Notes: generated from the sequence alone by a model not told the origin. A stretch of DNA of 42,959 nucleotides from an uncultured Solobacterium sp. (GCA_900543035.1 UQPV01000019.1:1-42959); one strand, 5' to 3'; counted from the first letter of the stretch, positions 33,795 to 42,356 are shown. Made by a program: numbers and translations.

Positions 33795-35027
33795 TCACCG
33801 TTTTTCTCCTTGTTCAAATCCGATGCAGTCATAATGCGGGACGCTGAGGATCTTCGCCCTTGCCTGCGGGCTCAGAAATTCGCGGTGTCCCAGCGCAATG
33901 ACCACATGGTCGCAGACATCCAGGCATTCATCGAGCGAAAGCAGCGGGATGCCCTCCAGCGTATCCGCGGTGGAATTCGGCTCACAGCCATACACCGCAT
34001 AGCCTTTTTCCTGCAGCAGATGCGCAAGATGCAAAGACGGGCTTTCCCGCATATCATCGATGTCCGGCTTATATGCCATGCCCAGGATGCCGATCTTTTC
34101 GCTGTGATCGCCCTTCAGCTGCTTTTCCATCTGTTCCATGACCCAGCGCGGCTTGCCATCGTTGATCACTCGCGCTTCATGGATCAGCGAAGCATCTTCC
34201 TGATAGCGCTCCACCAGGAACCATGGATCGACCGCAAGGCAGTGTCCGCCCACGCCCAGTCCCGGGCTCAGGATGTTGACCCGCGGATGGCGGTTGGCCA
34301 GCGCGATCAGCTCATGCACATCGATGCCTGCGACAGCGCAGATCTCGCTGAGCTGATTGGCAAAGGCGATATTGATGTCCCGGTAAGTGTTTTCCACCAG
34401 CTTGCACATCTCCGCGGTCACATCATCACAAGTCAAACAGTGCCCTTCCTTGACAAAGGTCTCATATAATTCCTTGGTCATCTGAGCGGCACGCGGATCG
34501 GACGAACCGATGATGCGGTCATTGTGTTCGAGCTCATACAGGATGCGGCCAGGAAGCACCCGCTCCGGGCAATGCGCCGTATAGAAGCTGCCCATCGGCA
34601 GACCGCTCTCCTCTGCCAGCACCTCGCTCATCATCTGCGTCGTGTGCGGCGGAACGGTCGATTCCAGGATGACCAGGTCGCCTTCCTTCAGCACAGAAGC
34701 GACGAGCTTGGCCGCGGAACGCACATAGCTGAGATCCGCGCGTTTGACCTCTCCTTCCAAAAACGGCGTCGGCACGCACAGGATATAGATCTGCGAAGGC
34801 TCCAGCTCGCTGGTGATGCGCAGATTGCCGCTTTGCTGCACGGCGGAAAATGCTTCCTGAAGGTGGTTTTCCACGATGTGGATCCTGCCCTCACTCAGGC
34901 TTTCCCTCACGCTCGGATTGACGTCGTATCCCTTGACCAGATGGCCCGCCTGAGCGAGGACCACCGCCGTCGGCAGACCGATATACCCCAGTCCAACTAC
35001 ACTGATTTCTCTCTTCTCTGCTTTCAT
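33795..35027 (-). CDS. wecC: UDP-N-acetyl-D-mannosamine dehydrogenase
   Basis: This enzyme oxidises UDP-ManNAc twice with NAD+ to UDP-ManNAcA. The NAD loop is VVGLGYIGLP near the start. The catalytic region is NILSPGLGVGGHCLAVDPWFLV, where the Cys in GGHC is the nucleophile. AVDPWF rather than the KDPxF-type segment separates WecC from UDP-glucose dehydrogenases. Length is 410 residues. The start at 35027 is supported by AGGTGA. Substrate would come from WecB encoded 0.9 kb away. The gene overlaps the 3' end of the tagA-like frame by 137 bases. Confidence 0.93.
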   Translation of the reverse strand: MKAEKREISVVGLGYIGLPTAVVLAQAGHLVKGYDVNPSVRESLSEGRIHIVENHLQEAFSAVQQSGNLRITSELEPSQIYILCVPTPFLEGEVKRADLSYVRSAAKLVASVLKEGDLVILESTVPPHTTQMMSEVLAEESGLPMGSFYTAHCPERVLPGRILYELEHNDRIIGSSDPRAAQMTKELYETFVKEGHCLTCDDVTAEMCKLVENTYRDINIAFANQLSEICAVAGIDVHELIALANRHPRVNILSPGLGVGGHCLAVDPWFLVERYQEDASLIHEARVINDGKPRWVMEQMEKQLKGDHSEKIGILGMAYKPDIDDMRESPSLHLAHLLQEKGYAVYGCEPNSTADTLEGIPLLSLDECLDVCDHVVIALGHREFLSPQARAKILSVPHYDCIGFEQGEKR

Positions 35028-35742
35028 TTTCATTCACCTGTCTCTTCTTTCTCTCTTTTCTGATCATTCGTTCAAACCGGAACAGCTCCGGCAGCTGTGA
35101 AAAACGTCTGGGTTCCAGCACCATGCGGAACAGCCACTCGAATCCGAGGTTCTGGATCCAGCGCGGCGCCCGGACGAGGGAGCCGCTCAGTATATCAAAT
35201 GCTCCGCCGACCCCCAGATATACATTCGCGCACGTTTTTTCCTTGTTTTCCGCGATCCATCTCTCCTGGGCCGGTGTCCCTTTGGCGACGAAGACGATGT
35301 TCGCCTGACTGGCGTTGATCTGTTCGACGACATCGTCGTCTTCATATCCGCTGCAATGACCGACGATGCGGATATCGGGATAGCGGGAACGCAGCACCTC
35401 CTGGGCCTTCAGGTTGTTGGACAGGAGGGCGCCATATAAAAAGATGCTGAGACCGAGATCCGCGGCATGCGCGCAGAGATCTTCCATCAGATCCACGCCG
35501 GTGATCCGTTCGACCGGCTCCTGCGCAGCTTTCACGACAGCGGCGCCGTCTGCCAGAAACACATCAAACGTATCCAGCAGCCTGCGGGTCTCCTCATGCT
35601 CAACGGCTCGTACGATCTTGCGGGCATTGACAGCGACCATCGCCAGCTTCTGCCTGTTGTCGACAGCGGCCTTGACCGCACGGCGGATCTCTTCTTTGCT
35701 TGTCACGCTCAGCCTGACGCCGAGCACGGTAATTTCCTTCAT
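34891..35742 (-). CDS. tagA: WecG/TagA-family glycosyltransferase with anomalous C-terminal tail
   Basis: WecG/TagA enzymes add ManNAcA or ManNAc from the UDP-sugar to a polyprenyl-linked GlcNAc. Family features include FLADGAAVVKAA, ERITGVDLMEDL, IFLYGALLSNNLKAQ and FVAKGTPAQERWIAENK. The conserved domain ends near residue 230 (LPELFRFERMIRKERKKRQ). About 47 further residues are read out of frame through the start of wecC. A TGA one base off frame lies directly before the wecC start (35034-35036), so a one-base change in the adjacent purine tract would give a normal 235-residue protein. ATG 35742 has GGTGAG upstream. With wecC beside it, a ManNAcA donor is more likely than ManNAc. Confidence 0.85.
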   Translation of the reverse strand: MKEITVLGVRLSVTSKEEIRRAVKAAVDNRQKLAMVAVNARKIVRAVEHEETRRLLDTFDVFLADGAAVVKAAQEPVERITGVDLMEDLCAHAADLGLSIFLYGALLSNNLKAQEVLRSRYPDIRIVGHCSGYEDDDVVEQINASQANIVFVAKGTPAQERWIAENKEKTCANVYLGVGGAFDILSGSLVRAPRWIQNLGFEWLFRMVLEPRRFSQLPELFRFERMIRKERKKRQVNENESREERNQCSWTGVYRSADGGGPRSGGPSGQGIRRQSEREGKPE

Positions 35743-35766
35743 CAGCTCACCATCTTTTCTCCCTAG

Positions 35767-35832
35767 AATATACCAACAGACACGGGTCTGTTTATTCACC
35801 GCTCAGTAATGATATCGTTAAGATTCTGTTAA
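35767..35832 (-). promoter_or_regulatory. Pho-box-like repeats and -10 facing tagA
   Basis: On the minus strand TTAACA (35827-35832), TTAACG (35816-35821) and ATTACT (35805-35810) start at 11-base steps. TATATT at 35767-35772 is a likely -10. The repeats would lie at about -45 to -72. Confidence 0.55.
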
Positions 35833-35854
35833 GCAATCGTCGTCACATCACTTC

Positions 35855-35919
35855 TTTACCGTTTCTTTACGATAACTTGTTCCTCTGATGATGTTTGGCT
35901 GCCGCATACCCGCTAATAT
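35855..35919 (+). promoter_or_regulatory. Pho-box-like repeats and -10 facing wecB
   Basis: TTTACC (35855-35860), TTTACG (35866-35871) and the weaker TTGTTC (35877-35882) start at 11-base steps. TAATAT at 35914-35919 is a candidate -10. The distance to the -10 mirrors that on the tagA side. Confidence 0.55.
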
Positions 35920-35956
35920 GGACTCATAAAATGAAGCGACCAAAAGGAGGATCCTC

Positions 35957-37072
35957 ATGTATAAAGTCATGTGTATTTTCGGCACCCGGCCGGAGGCCAT
36001 CAAGATGGCACCGGTCATCCACGCGATCGAACAGCATCCCCAGCTGCAAGGCATCGTCTGCATCAGCGCCCAGCACAGAGAGATGCTGGACAGCGTGCTG
36101 GAGACATTCAAGATCAAGCCCGATCATGATCTGAACATCATGAAGCACGGCCAGACCCTGCACAGCATCACCTGCGACATCCTGGAGCGGCTGACACCTG
36201 TGCTGCAGGATGAGAAGCCCGACATGATCCTGGTCCACGGCGATACCACGACGACCTTCGCAGCCGCGCTCGCCGCGTTCTATCAACAGATCGCCATCGG
36301 GCATGTCGAGGCAGGGCTGCGTACTTATCATAAGTATTCCCCTTATCCGGAGGAGATGAACCGTCAGCTCGTCTCCCGCATGGCTGACCTTCACTTTGCC
36401 CCGACAGCGACCAGCCGGGACAACCTTCTGCAGGAACACATCAGGGAAGAGCAGATCATCGTGACCGGAAACACGGCCATCGACGCGCTGAAGCTCACCG
36501 AATGCGAGGCGTATGACCATGAGGCGCTGCGATGGGCCGACGGGCACCGCATCCTCCTGCTGACCGCGCACCGGCGGGAAAATCAGGGCCAGGGACTGAG
36601 ACAGATCTATGCGGCCGTACGCACGCTTTGCGAGACTTATCCGGACATCCGGGTGATCTATCCCTGCCACATGAACCCGAACATCCGCAAGCTGGCACAT
36701 GAATGCCTGGACGGCTGCAGCCAGGTATTGATCAGCGAACCGATGGAGGTCTACGATTTCCACAACCTCATCCGTCACGCCTATCTGATCCTGAGCGACA
36801 GCGGCGGGATCCAGGAAGAAGCGCCGAGCCTGGGCAAGCCGGTCCTCGTGCTGAGAGATACGACCGAACGCCCGGAAGGCATCGCGGCAGGAACGCTGAA
36901 GCTGGTCGGCACCGATACCGACTCGATCGTCCGCGAGACATCCATCCTCTTGGATGATCCCCACGCTTACGCCGCTATGGCCAACGCGGTGAACCCTTAC
37001 GGCGACGGCAGGGCAAGCGAGAGGATCACCGACGCCCTCATCTCTTATTTTGAGAGGAACGCGGCAAAATAA
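35957..37072 (+). CDS. wecB: UDP-N-acetylglucosamine 2-epimerase (non-hydrolysing)
   Basis: This cytoplasmic enzyme interconverts UDP-GlcNAc and UDP-ManNAc. FGTRPEAIKMAPV at the N-terminus, HGDTTTTFAAALAAF and HVEAGLRTYHKYSPYPEEMNR in the first domain, and SDSGGIQEEAPSLGKPVLVLRDTTERPEG in the second are all diagnostic. Length is 371 residues. AAAGGAGG precedes ATG 35957. It is divergent from the tagA-wecC operon that would use its product. Confidence 0.96.
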   Translation: MYKVMCIFGTRPEAIKMAPVIHAIEQHPQLQGIVCISAQHREMLDSVLETFKIKPDHDLNIMKHGQTLHSITCDILERLTPVLQDEKPDMILVHGDTTTTFAAALAAFYQQIAIGHVEAGLRTYHKYSPYPEEMNRQLVSRMADLHFAPTATSRDNLLQEHIREEQIIVTGNTAIDALKLTECEAYDHEALRWADGHRILLLTAHRRENQGQGLRQIYAAVRTLCETYPDIRVIYPCHMNPNIRKLAHECLDGCSQVLISEPMEVYDFHNLIRHAYLILSDSGGIQEEAPSLGKPVLVLRDTTERPEGIAAGTLKLVGTDTDSIVRETSILLDDPHAYAAMANAVNPYGDGRASERITDALISYFERNAAK

Positions 37073-37075
37073 ACG

Positions 37076-37122
37076 CAAAAAAAGTCATATCGCCGGGTCA
37101 GTCCCGATGATATGACTTTTTG
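37076..37122. terminator. bidirectional terminator between wecB and membrane protein gene
   Basis: A long stem, AGTCATATC with GATATGACT plus an inner CGGG/CCCG, is flanked by A-runs and T-runs, so it serves both convergent genes. Confidence 0.88.
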
Positions 37123-37123
37123 C

Positions 37124-37645
37124 TTATTCGTCCTGTTTGTCTTCCTCTTGCCGGTCTTCGTCCTCTGCTTTCGGATCAGCTTCCGCCTCCTGCGTGTCTT
37201 CTCCTTCATCCGCAGGACGTCCTTCCTGTTCCTCAGCCTCTTCGCTCGCTTCCACGAAACCGGCTGCCGGCTCATCCTCGGCCGTTTCCTGCACGCTGTT
37301 TTCCACAGCTGCTTCCTGCTTGTCGGTTTCCGCAGCCGCTTCCTGCGCATCTGCCGGCTCCGGCTGTTCCTGCGGGATCAGGCAGGCATGCAGATCATTC
37401 AGCTTCTGCAGGATGACGCCAGCCACATAGAACAACAGCGCAAAGCACAGATACAGGTAAGACTGGGAGACCATGTACTGGACAGCCTCCGCAAGATTAG
37501 AACCGATGTCCATCCCCTGATACGCGTAATACTGTGAGACGTAATCATATGCGGAATACATCATATAGACGCCATAGCACAGCAGCAGCACGGCCAGGAC
37601 ATAGAGCGCGATCGTTCCGGCCCTGGTTCTCTTTTTCTGATTCAT
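37124..37645 (-). CDS. small membrane protein with acidic tail, unknown
   Basis: The 173-residue protein has a basic start (MNQKKRTRAG), a membrane helix (about 10-32), a short extracytoplasmic stretch rich in Tyr, and a second helix (about 63-80). A long Glu/Ala/Gln-rich, highly acidic low-complexity tail follows to the end. I know no family. Start 37645 has AAGGAG upstream. An extended -10 (TGT then TATACT, 37671-37676 on the minus strand) precedes it and shares a 12-base stretch with the dtxR-family promoter at 42.8 kb. Confidence 0.6.
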   Translation of the reverse strand: MNQKKRTRAGTIALYVLAVLLLCYGVYMMYSAYDYVSQYYAYQGMDIGSNLAEAVQYMVSQSYLYLCFALLFYVAGVILQKLNDLHACLIPQEQPEPADAQEAAAETDKQEAAVENSVQETAEDEPAAGFVEASEEAEEQEGRPADEGEDTQEAEADPKAEDEDRQEEDKQDE

Positions 37646-37718
37646 TTCTTCATCTCTCCTTATCTTTATCAGTATAACATGTTCTCCTCCCATTTATGTG
37701 TCGGTTTGGTGAAGAACG

Positions 37719-37743
37719 AAAAAAAGCACGCCGCTGCATGCTT
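37719..37743 (-). terminator. terminator after tRNA-Leu(GAG)
   Basis: On the minus strand AAGCATGC and GCGTGCTT form an eight-base stem with one wobble and a four-base loop, followed by five or more T. Confidence 0.8.
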
Positions 37744-37753
37744 CCTTTACAAA

Positions 37754-37837
37754 TGGTGATGCCGATGAGACTTGAACTCACACGGGTTGCCCCACTACCC
37801 CCTCAAAGTAGCGTGTCTGCCATTCCACCACGGCATC
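37754..37837 (-). tRNA. tRNA-Leu(GAG)
   Basis: The acceptor arms GATGCCG and CGGCATC pair perfectly and CCA is encoded. The anticodon loop TTGAGGG gives GAG, decoding CUC/CUU. A long variable arm (class II) and a T-loop with GTTCAAGTC are present. Total length is 84 bases. TATAAT lies upstream on the minus strand. Confidence 0.95.
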
Positions 37838-37910
37838 GTTACGAGTAGTATTATACTATATGCCGAAATGAATTTCCAGTACAATTTACACAAATTTTGT
37901 CTTTCGGATA

Positions 37911-37938
37911 AAAAGAAAAGCCTTCGTTTGAAGGCTTA
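37911..37938 (-). terminator. terminator after tRNA-Leu(CAG)
   Basis: A perfect eight-base stem, AAGCCTTC and GAAGGCTT, with a four-base loop is followed on the minus strand by TTCTTTTT. Confidence 0.85.
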
Positions 37939-37947
37939 CTTTGCATA

Positions 37948-38032
37948 TGGTGCGGAGGAAGGGATTTGAACCCTCACGCCTTGTGGGCACTGCCGCCTGA
38001 AGACAGCGTGTCTGCCGTTTCACCACCTCCGC
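37948..38032 (-). tRNA. tRNA-Leu(CAG)
   Basis: Acceptor arms GCGGAGG and CCTCCGC pair and CCA is encoded. The anticodon loop TTCAGGC gives CAG, decoding CUG. A class II variable arm and GTTCAAATC T-loop are present. Total length is 85 bases. Confidence 0.95.
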
Positions 38033-38044
38033 GTTTGCTCTAAT

Positions 38045-38073
38045 AATATACAACACATCCTATCCTTTGTAAA
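38045..38073 (-). promoter_or_regulatory. promoter of tRNA-Leu(CAG)
   Basis: Minus-strand TTTACA (38068-38073) and TATATT (38045-38050) are 17 bases apart, just upstream of the tRNA. Confidence 0.65.
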
Positions 38074-38167
38074 CCCCTTTTTTCAATTTTTTTGTCAAAA
38101 ATTTCAACTTTCTCTGTCATGGCGTTTTTCGGACCATCTGCCTGTCAAGAGCCGTGTCCACAGCACG

Positions 38168-38200
38168 AAAAAAAACTGAGATCCCCTCCCAGTTTTCTCA
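38168..38200 (-). terminator. terminator after the PfkB-family gene
   Basis: On the minus strand AAAACT and AGTTTT with an inner GAG/CTC pair form a bulged hairpin followed by eight T. Confidence 0.7.
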
Positions 38201-39133
38201 GCCTTCCATCACCGGCTCTCTCATCACTTCGATATGCACTTTCGCATACAGCTTCTTTACCGCCTCTGCGTCTGCCATGCCTCTGGAGAACGCTGACGCG
38301 CTGCCTGCGGCGATTCCTCTTTTGAAGGCCAGCGCATAATCGGAAGTCTGCAGCCATCCCTTCAGGAAACCAGCGACCATCGCGTCTCCGGCTCCTGCCG
38401 TATTGATGACACGTCCTGCCGGGCTCTTCCCGTAATAAAACCCGCCATGCTCATCCAGAAGATATGCGCCATGCTCGCCGCATGACACGAGCACATTGCG
38501 GACGCCGCGCTGCGCAAGAGCGATCATGCTGGAGAGCAGCACGCCTTCTTTCATCGGGCAGTGGAAGATCTCCTCCAGCTCCCGAAGGCTCGGCTTGATC
38601 AGAAACGGCTTTTCCTCCAGCACATGCAGGAAGGGGCTTCCGCTGGTATCCACGATGCACAGCACGCCTCTGCCGCTGAGCCGCCTCATGATCTGCGCAT
38701 AGATGGTGTCAGGCACGCTCTTCGGCACGCTGCCCGCCATCACCAGCACATCGCCTTCCCCAAGACGATCCAGCATGGACATCAGCGTGCCGATCTCTTC
38801 CGCGTCCGGCTGCGGTCCCTGTCCGTTCACCTCTGTTTCCTCTTCATCGAGGATCTTGACATTGATCCGGGTAAAACCGTTTTTGACGCGCAGAAAGGAA
38901 GGGGTAACGCCGCAGGAGCGCACACCGTTCTCAAACAGCTCTGCCGTCACGCCGGCCGTGAAGCCAAGCGCGATGGAATCGACGTTCAGATGCTTCAGCA
39001 TGATGGAAACATTCACACCCTTTCCGCCATAAAAAATTTCCTCGCTGTCTGCGCGGTTGATCTTCCCCGGCATCAGCTTTTCCATTTCCACCAGATAATC
39101 CAGTGAGGGATTCAGTGTCAGTGTATAGATCAT
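38198..39133 (-). CDS. PfkB-family sugar phosphate kinase, 1-phosphofructokinase type
   Basis: The 311-residue protein opens MIYTLTLNPSLDY and carries YGGKGVNVS (about 36-44), MAGSVPKSVPD and the ATP/catalytic segment NTAGAGDAMVAGFL. These are the marks of the 1-phosphofructokinase/tagatose-6-phosphate kinase branch. It would phosphorylate a hexose phosphate to the bisphosphate. No PTS gene is next to it, so the substrate is open. Start 39133 has GGAGGAG upstream; the frame extends to 39202 without a ribosome site. TATAAT at 39168-39173 on the minus strand is its likely -10. Confidence 0.9.
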   Translation of the reverse strand: MIYTLTLNPSLDYLVEMEKLMPGKINRADSEEIFYGGKGVNVSIMLKHLNVDSIALGFTAGVTAELFENGVRSCGVTPSFLRVKNGFTRINVKILDEEETEVNGQGPQPDAEEIGTLMSMLDRLGEGDVLVMAGSVPKSVPDTIYAQIMRRLSGRGVLCIVDTSGSPFLHVLEEKPFLIKPSLRELEEIFHCPMKEGVLLSSMIALAQRGVRNVLVSCGEHGAYLLDEHGGFYYGKSPAGRVINTAGAGDAMVAGFLKGWLQTSDYALAFKRGIAAGSASAFSRGMADAEAVKKLYAKVHIEVMREPVMEG

Positions 39134-39278
39134 GATTGCTCCTCCTTTCCATACATCCATTGTTCTCATTATACTACGGTCCTGCCACATTACGTCAAGC
39201 AAGTTTCCCTGACGGTTTCCGACAAAACCTGAGCCTCGCGCTCCTTACCATTCTATGCGCCTGCTGTCCGGACATGAC

Positions 39279-39306
39279 AAAAAGCCCCCGCTTCACGCGA
39301 AGGCTC
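39279..39306 (-). terminator. terminator after the adhesin gene
   Basis: A two-part hairpin (AGCC/GGCT outside, CTTCGC/GTGAAG-type pairing inside) is followed on the minus strand by TTTTTG. Confidence 0.6.
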
Positions 39307-39315
39307 CTCGGCACG

Positions 39316-42258
39316 TCAATGCGCCCTATGCTTCCTCCTCAGCCATGCGGCTGCCAAGATAGATCCTGCAGAAAGCGCTGCCCATGGCAGAGCTGTGCTG
39401 TTCGCCGCAGTCTTCGGCTTACGCGTATTCTCGATGCGGATCAAGACGGTCTGTGACACGCCCGGCGTATCTTCATCTAACACGATCTTGCTCACTTCGT
39501 TTGATGGCTGATAGCCTTCAGGCGCCTGCAGCTCTTTCAGGTAATAGGTGCCATAGCGCAGTCCGGAAAACACTGCCGTTGCGCTCTCCTGATCCGCGTG
39601 CGCCTTCATGATCAGCGTCTTGCACGCCTCATCCGCATACAGCCCGAATACGAAATCGCGCCCCTTGATCGGCTCGCCGCTCGCTGAATCGACCTTTTGT
39701 ATTTTCAGATCGCTCAAGACCGCCTCATTCTCCACGCGCAGCTGCAGCTGCTGATGATCATCGCTGATCTGTACATGATAGATGTCATCCGTGCGCGCAT
39801 AGCCATAAGGCGCCTGTTCCTCCACGATCCAATAATCGCCGAATTCCAGATCGTCAAACACGATCCGTCCATCCGGACCGCTCTCTCCCTCCATGACCAG
39901 ATCCTGCAATGCCGCATCCGCATAAAGCGCAAAGCGCGCGCCTTCCAGCAAGCTGCCATCCTCTGCATCTGCCTTGATCAGCTCTATGCTCCCGCGTTTG
40001 AGCACGTTGACCGCATCGCCCAGCGCGATCGTGATCATGGAGACATCTTCCTGGCCGAAGCTGACCGTAAATGGATATTCCGTTTCTGACAGCTGATATC
40101 GCTCATCTGTCGCCAGCTCCCTGAGCACATAATCGCCCTGCGGAAGATCCGGACAGTCCTCGAGCATCCCTTGCGCATCCACGCCGCTTACACTGATCAA
40201 CTGTCCGGCCGGGATGCCGATGCTGCCATCGCTGAAGCAGATATCCGACACCGCAAAGATCCCAAAGCGCACGTTCGCGAGCGCGTCGCCCAGCTCGCTG
40301 TACTGCGGCTCCTCCATCTGCTTGTGAAACTGCAGGCGGATGCGGACATGCGCATTATGCAGGCGGTCAGACACCAGCTGCAGTTCCGTGCTCTCATCGT
40401 CCTTGATCTCAAAGGGGTGACGCTGACGATCGATGACATGCCCCGGCAGCGTCCTGGTCTCCACATAATAATACTTGCCGCAAAGCAGGTCCGGCGACTG
40501 CACAGGGGCGCTGCCGGATTCCAGCACCGCTACCTGCTCATCCTGCTTCGCATAGGTCACGCCGCCCACCGTGATGTCCTCTGCAGCGAAGATGGCGATC
40601 TGCGCGCCGCTCAGCGTACCTTCTTCCCACACTGGCGTGAGCATCGTCCCAAATTCGCTCTCCTGCTTTTCATTCCGCTGATAAAGGCTGCCTGTCTTCT
40701 GCCAGCTCAGCTTGCCCTTGACCAGCTCATCCTCCATCGTGACCGTTGCATCCTGCACAGCATGACGGTCTCCCTCCTCATCGTACACATAGACACGGCC
40801 ATCTTCATCGAGCTCAAACACGATCTTCTCGCTGCAGGCAAAGCCATATGGCGCAGACGTCTCTTCCAGGATCAGCCGCTGTCCGCAAGGGAGCCCGCGC
40901 ACCACCTCAGGCGCGTCTGCGCTCGTCCATTGCTTCAGGATCGTCTTCGGATCATCTTCCGGATAGATGCGCAATTCAGCGCCTGCCAGAAACGCCCCTG
41001 TGGAGGCGTCCAGCTTGTGAAAGCGGACCTCTGTCTGCTCATTTTCCACCGTCACGCAGATCAACGGCGTCTTTCCATCCGGCAAGGTCTCATGCTCCCC
41101 ATCTTCTCCGATGCTCACCTTGATCGGCGCTGTGTTCAGGACATATCCATACGGCGCCTTGTGTTCCCTGATCTCATAGTCGCCATATGGCAAGGCGTCT
41201 ATCTGCGCCGTTCCGCTCTCATCTGTCTCGATCACTTCGACCAGCTGACCATCTGATGCCCGATAGACGCCGAACTGCACGCCGGCGATCTCGATCATCT
41301 CTTTGCTTTGAGCATCCTTCTTCAAGATCCGCAAAGCGCCGTTGACCCTGACCTCCACGCTGACCTCTGCCAGCTTCGGCGAAGGTCGGCCAAGCGTCAT
41401 CACATCCTGAGAAGTCGGGCTGTCAAACACGACAGGGATGATCGCTGAGGCGTTTTCATACAGGCAGCTGAAGGTCACCTTGCCTGTCTCCATTTCCTGG
41501 TCCACCCAGATGCGCAGCGCATTCCCATCCTGCTCGACATGCAGGCCCTCGCTGATCTCAGAAGGGACATACCATTGGAACAAGCCATGTTCATCGCACA
41601 GCGTCACGGCATCCTCCTCGCCCAGCGCATGCAGCTTCACCTGTGTCCCATGGAAAGAGACCTCCTTTTCCATCAGTGCCAGACGGGATTCGATCTGGGA
41701 GATCTTCTTTTGGATGTCCGCATGGATATGGCTGATGGACGGGTATTGCCCGGGCTTCCATTCATGCAGAGTCCTCCAGATACAGACCTGTGTGGCAAAG
41801 TCCATCTCATGCGACGTGTCGCCCTGAAAGCCATAGCCCAGCGCTGTGATGTATGACAGCTTCTGACGGACGGACGCATCAGTGACATACGCGCCAAAGG
41901 AGATATCGTCATAATCCTGCGATCCGTCGACCGCATTCGTAAGCGGATCTACGCAATAGACGCGCTGATCGTTGATCCAGATCCGTGAATAGACGCAGCT
42001 GTCATAGCCGGTGTTGCTCTTTTCGCTCATCTTGATGACCCACTTGTTGTCATAATCAGTATGGAGCCCCTTGGGGGTCTCGACCCGCACCTTGAATCCG
42101 CTGCGGATCAGATCCGTCGGAGAGATCTTCACCTCCATCTTCGCTTCTGCCTCAGCAGGCACGATCTGACGCGCCTGCAGCGGAAGCTGAACAGACTGGC
42201 TCAGGCACAGGACGCAGATGATCATCAGCGTTCCCAGTCTTTTCAAAACCCTTTTCAT
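39316..42258 (-). CDS. thioester-domain surface adhesin with SpaA/Cna-B repeats
   Basis: The 980-residue protein has a signal peptide (about 1-30), then a thioester domain in which Cys102 (YCVDP) and Gln157 (ATQVCIW) should form the internal thioester. Six SpaA/Cna-B type domains follow, starting near LRILKKDAQ, VRFHKLDAS, LSWQKTGS, IRLQFHKQM, IELIKADAE and LKIQKVDSA. Most contain a late Glu in a YGDYEIREHKAPYGY-like segment that would support Lys-Asn isopeptide bonds. The C-terminus is a sorting-signal layout (hydrophobic helix, then RRKHRAH), but the motif is KPKTA at 947-951 in place of LPxTG. It is probably a covalently binding host adhesin. Start 42258 has AGGAG seven bases upstream. No sortase is in the window. 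Confidence 0.9.
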   Translation of the reverse strand: MKRVLKRLGTLMIICVLCLSQSVQLPLQARQIVPAEAEAKMEVKISPTDLIRSGFKVRVETPKGLHTDYDNKWVIKMSEKSNTGYDSCVYSRIWINDQRVYCVDPLTNAVDGSQDYDDISFGAYVTDASVRQKLSYITALGYGFQGDTSHEMDFATQVCIWRTLHEWKPGQYPSISHIHADIQKKISQIESRLALMEKEVSFHGTQVKLHALGEEDAVTLCDEHGLFQWYVPSEISEGLHVEQDGNALRIWVDQEMETGKVTFSCLYENASAIIPVVFDSPTSQDVMTLGRPSPKLAEVSVEVRVNGALRILKKDAQSKEMIEIAGVQFGVYRASDGQLVEVIETDESGTAQIDALPYGDYEIREHKAPYGYVLNTAPIKVSIGEDGEHETLPDGKTPLICVTVENEQTEVRFHKLDASTGAFLAGAELRIYPEDDPKTILKQWTSADAPEVVRGLPCGQRLILEETSAPYGFACSEKIVFELDEDGRVYVYDEEGDRHAVQDATVTMEDELVKGKLSWQKTGSLYQRNEKQESEFGTMLTPVWEEGTLSGAQIAIFAAEDITVGGVTYAKQDEQVAVLESGSAPVQSPDLLCGKYYYVETRTLPGHVIDRQRHPFEIKDDESTELQLVSDRLHNAHVRIRLQFHKQMEEPQYSELGDALANVRFGIFAVSDICFSDGSIGIPAGQLISVSGVDAQGMLEDCPDLPQGDYVLRELATDERYQLSETEYPFTVSFGQEDVSMITIALGDAVNVLKRGSIELIKADAEDGSLLEGARFALYADAALQDLVMEGESGPDGRIVFDDLEFGDYWIVEEQAPYGYARTDDIYHVQISDDHQQLQLRVENEAVLSDLKIQKVDSASGEPIKGRDFVFGLYADEACKTLIMKAHADQESATAVFSGLRYGTYYLKELQAPEGYQPSNEVSKIVLDEDTPGVSQTVLIRIENTRKPKTAANSTALPWAALSAGSILAAAWLRRKHRAH

Positions 42259-42356
42259 CCTTTCACTCCTTTCCGTCTGCCTCGACAGAGACAGACCATT
42301 CTCTTGCCTTCCTTTACCTGATACGCCTGTTTTCCGTTTCTCCCCTCGCACACATG

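Noticed and set aside
35818..35834. Plus-strand reading TTAAGA/TTAAGC as part of the wecB array
   Set aside because: These are out of phase with the TTTACC/TTTACG repeats. Read on the minus strand they match the Pho-box pattern far better.
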